Positions 61,018-64,000 of a stretch of 64,000 nucleotides of DNA are shown piece by piece. The position numbers and the translations under genes were made by a program. This DNA is from Epiperipatus broadwayi (Eukaryota; Onychophora; Udeonychophora; Euonychophora; Peripatidae). Below the pieces are notes generated by a model. That model was not told the DNA's origin, made no database searches, and saw only the letters and a program-made list of their open reading frames with translations. The DNA lies in assembly GCA_028023455.1 (NCBI GenBank), contig JAQFVV010006255.1:4280001-4344000 (forward strand), given 5' to 3'. Each line of letters begins with the position of its first letter. Within the stretch, counting starts at the first letter, position 1.

Positions 61018-61059
61018 TCCCCAGACTAGTTTCTGGCTTGTGGCCTTCATCAGTGAGGA
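61018..61059 (-). ncRNA. Hammerhead ribozyme core, family F2 unit 2
   Basis: Identical in sequence to the unit 1 ribozyme, offset by exactly 456 bp, with CTGATGA at 61053-61047. A transcript across both units would contain two cleavage sites 456 nt apart and could release a unit-length RNA. Confidence 0.77.
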
Positions 61060-61685
61060 GCTTTGGATCTGAGAGCACTGCATATAGATTTTAGGATCTA
61101 ATGCAACCCTCTAGCAACCACCTTTTATCTCTACTTAACTACAAAACTATGAGAATGAAATTGAAAACACAAAAAATATTTTCAATCTAAGCTCAATAGC
61201 TTATATAGTCATATGGGTCTGAATTCAGTTCAGCACCCATACATTTTGGTGTCTTTGGCTCTTTTACAACCATAGCCACCACTATCCTATTAGGCAGGAT
61301 TGGTGTTAAACCATTAAGCATCACATGATCACATTTCCTATACTAGCACATTAATTGTTGATAAACAGAGCAAAACTCTCCATACAACAATTAATGTGCT
61401 AGTATAGGAAATGTGATCATGTGATGCTTAATGGTTTAACACCAATCCTGCCTAATAGGATAGTGGTGGCTATGGTTGTAAAAGAGCCAAAGACACCAAA
61501 ATGTATGGGTGCTCAACTGAGTTCAGACCCATATGACTATATAAGCTATTGAGCTTAGATTGAAAATATTTTTTGGGTTTTCAATTTCATTCTCATAGTT
61601 TTGTAGTTAAGTAGAGATAAAAGGTGGTTGCTAGAGGGTTGCATTAGATCCTAAGATCTAGATGCAGTGCTCTCAGATCCAAAGC

Positions 61686-61727
61686 TACTCACTGACGAAG
61701 GCCACAAACCAGAAACTAGTCTGGGGA
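61686..61727 (+). ncRNA. Hammerhead ribozyme core, family F2 inverted unit
   Basis: Plus-strand copy: TACTCA, CTGACGA (61692-61698; the variable N7 is C, which is allowed), stem II GGC/ACC with one lost pair, GAAA (61712-61715), ACTAGT, then cleavage after C61721, then TGGGGA. Stem I has one mismatch. It is more decayed than the two minus-strand copies. Confidence 0.68.
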
Positions 61728-61895
61728 TATTGGATGAGTAGGCATTAGATAGGGATTTTATGCACAAGCCTTCTGGCATCCATTGATTACTCTGTTTAGC
61801 ACAGGTGGCAACACTGTATGGAGAGTTTTGCTCTGTTTATCAACAATTAATGTGCTAGTATAGGAAATGTGATCATGTGATGCCTAATTTGTATA

Positions 61896-62529
61896 TTATT
61901 ATTGATAAGTGCACCATTTGATTTACTTATTCATCAATTTACATTATATTATATAATTATATATTTATTGAGTTAAAAATTTATTTGTATGGCATTAGCT
62001 ATATCTAATTCATAAATGTTGCTACTTAGTGATACCATTTTTGTTTGTTGGAACAACTATTTTCATATCAATTTCTAACAATTCCATGAAGATTTATATT
62101 AACAGTATTTCACTATCTTCTACTGGAACTTTTTTTCTATTATCAACTGTATAATTCTGCAGTGTCCTGAGGTATTATTCATAACTTTATTTGAGATAAA
62201 ACAAATTTATCCAATGTTAAATAATAAAATAGAATAAGAAATAAAGAGTAAATAATAATTAAAAATCTTGTATGAATCATTAATAACTTTTATTTATATA
62301 AATTTACTTGCAGGCAAAATATTATATTAAAGTCATAGTTTTATATTGGATTTATATTATTATAAGGAGTTAGTTGAGATAGGTTATAAATTTAGGTATG
62401 AATACACAAAATTAAATTTGATCTTATTTTTTAAATTATTACCCATTACATCTTATGTATGGCTTAATAATAATATTATACAATAGGGCATAAGCACTTA
62501 TTTAATTTCTGGCATTGTATAAATATATC
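61896..62529. other. AT-rich non-coding stretch
   Basis: No recognisable feature. Confidence 0.45.
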
Positions 62530-62980
62530 ATTTACATTTTTGGTTGCATAATATAAGGCATGAATAAAATCATTTGCTTGTGATGAACAGATATACATTT
62601 TTGGCCACCAATGTGTTAGGCAATTTATAACAGTAATTTATGATAATAATATTTACTGTTAACATTTTGGTCATCAAATTATGAGACCATCAAAACCATG
62701 CTACCTCAATTATATTATATTACATTTTTGGCTACCCATCAATGAAGATTGATTGATATAAATCTCTGGATTTTGATTAATCTCATTAAGTTTTGAGCAA
62801 ACCCATTTTACATGAAGAATAAGGTTTGTTACATTTTGGTCATCCAACTGAGGCTTGAGGAAAACCATTTTACTTAATGTTGTTTGTTACATTTTCAGCC
62901 ATTCAACAGCTAGGATCAGTTAATATAAATCTATGAGTTATTGACTGTTACATTTTGGTTACTCAATATGGTTCTCAAAA
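62530..62980. repeat. Degenerate repeat with TTACATTTTTGGYYAYC motif
   Basis: At least six diverged recurrences of TACATTTTTGGCCACC or TTACATTTTGGTCATCCAA occur at irregular spacing of about 60-110 bp, some followed by GAGG or ATGAAG and later by TAATATAAATCTNTG. It is an old tandem array. Confidence 0.55.
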
Positions 62981-64000
62981 AAAAAAAACCTACTTTATCT
63001 GAAATTATCTTATATATATTAGATGTGCAGTAAATGAGATGATTAATATAAACCATGAGTGGATTAGAATAATAAAGAAATAGATATATAGGAATAAAAT
63101 TGTTAATCAATGGTCATAACTAATACAAGTTATATTTATTTATAATAAGTGTTATATTGGTTAAACTAACAATAATGACTCAATGGATAATAATTATTTT
63201 AATTTTATAATTATGTTTATTGATATGATAAATTTTATTGTTGGTTGTTGAATTGTTAAAGTTTTTTTCTGGAGATGGATGTGGGAGTGCACAAATAGAT
63301 ACATAATAGAGTTATGAAGTATAAAATGTAGGAGCTATAAAATATTTTTATATAAATGCACAAGAAAAGTGTAAATAAAGACAAAGTATTAGATGGTGAT
63401 ACCTGGATTTGTCAAATTATAATAAAGGTTAAAAATTTGTAATTTTAAAAGCACCAGAATATATGCTGTATGTTGGTAAAACACAAAAAGAATGTGAGCT
63501 TACTGATGAATATTTATTATAGTTTATGAAGAAATCATAAAATAAATAGTTAAATGTTTTTGAAGTTAATGTATTAGTTTGCTGACTGTTTATTGTTTCA
63601 CAGTTATTTTCTGGAAAACATTTAACACTTCTGTATGAGTTTATTGACAATGACATAACACTAAGTTTTTTGTACATAGTTTAAAAAATTATAATAGATG
63701 ACAATGAGAAAGGTATAATTTGAAACCAAAAAGAAGCATACATAAGTTTGAGTAATACCCCTATGGATGGATTAATCAATCATGATTAAGAAATGATGCT
63801 AATATAGAACCCTTTGTGAGGATATATATGTATATACAAACACATAGATAAGTAACTAATTAAGTTATAAAAATAGAAATATAAAGCATAATAAGGAGAA
63901 ATTAGTTATTCATTTGTGTTCTCCACTTTAAATGAAATAAGATATGCAAATATAAACTAAAATATGGAAATCAGAAAAAATTAGAAATATTAGAGCAGAG
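62981..64000. other. AT-rich non-coding stretch
   Basis: No gene-like or bounded repeat was recognised. The minus-strand frame at 63429-63677 has no known domain. Confidence 0.45.

Larger units (their letters stand above)
60434..61895. mobile_element. Composite tandem/inverted retrozyme element, family F2, with 11-bp TSD
   Basis: Two 456-bp units lie head-to-tail (60446-60901 and 60902-61357) and differ at only one base that I noticed. A third unit begins (61358-61384), then orientation flips: a full inverted unit (61385-61843) and the start of another (to about 61884). Unit starts are marked by TTGATAAACAGAGCAAAACT. The inverted unit is slightly more diverged. The composite is flanked by TAATTTGTATA at 60434-60444 and 61885-61895, indicating a single insertion. 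Each unit carries a hammerhead core. No ORF of note. The near-identity of units shows recent origin or ongoing homogenisation. Confidence 0.9.

Noticed and set aside
1-64000. CRISPR arrays, operons, bacterial promoters, integrons
   Set aside because: The sequence is eukaryotic: spliced exons, SINEs and LINEs. The direct repeats seen are satellites or retroelement units without spacers.

Overview
The window is nuclear DNA from an invertebrate animal. It is strongly AT-rich, gene-poor and intron-bearing, with many (TA)n tracts, RTE-like and other non-LTR retrotransposon remnants, Penelope-like element (PLE) remnants, a tRNA-derived SINE and a hAT MITE. The one host gene I can read (AGXT2) has an invertebrate-style sequence and very large introns. 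One LINE (36.6-39.5 kb) reminds me of families common in ticks and other chelicerates. I would guess an arthropod or chelicerate but cannot fix the taxon.

Host gene: three clean, phase-0 exons on the minus strand (48070-48135, 42203-42334, 29229-29321) encode consecutive central parts of alanine-glyoxylate aminotransferase 2, a mitochondrial class-III PLP aminotransferase. The introns between them are about 5.7 and 12.9 kb and are packed with repeats. The exon beginning VQTGFGR and the 5' exons were not found in the window.

Transposable elements: (a) PLE remnants with GIY-YIG endonuclease signatures at 5449-6250 and 12787-13122, and PLE-type 3' ends at 26881-27140 and perhaps 34091-34279. 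(b) Degenerate non-LTR elements at 9870-10400 (+), 17104-18540 (-, RTE-like), 19170-22580 (+), 36620-39480 (-) and 50190-50900 (+). (c) A tRNA-derived SINE family with perfect target-site duplications (TSDs) at 21807-21913 and 29590-29698. (d) A hAT MITE with an 8-bp TSD at 8509-9000. (e) A possible LTR with a tRNA-Lys-type primer site near 30.1 kb.

Most notable: the window holds a dense set of short, non-coding, retrozyme-like repeats. At least three unrelated-looking families fold a type-I hammerhead ribozyme core: 53206-53250 (417-bp unit), 60562-61727 and 2051-2092 (456-bp unit), and 20132-20186 with 42719-42773. Several occur as head-to-tail units followed by an inverted copy, giving giant palindromes, and two such composites are flanked as a whole by 11- and 13-bp direct repeats. 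This looks like tandem (rolling-circle-like) templates copied by a reverse transcriptase that then snaps back on its own product and inserts the result as one unit. The co-resident PLEs, which also carry hammerhead-like motifs here, are the natural candidate for the enzyme; that link is inference.

The rest is AT-rich non-coding sequence, microsatellites and minisatellites, including a 56-bp-period array at 56365-56890. No tRNA, rRNA, CRISPR or operon-like structure was seen.
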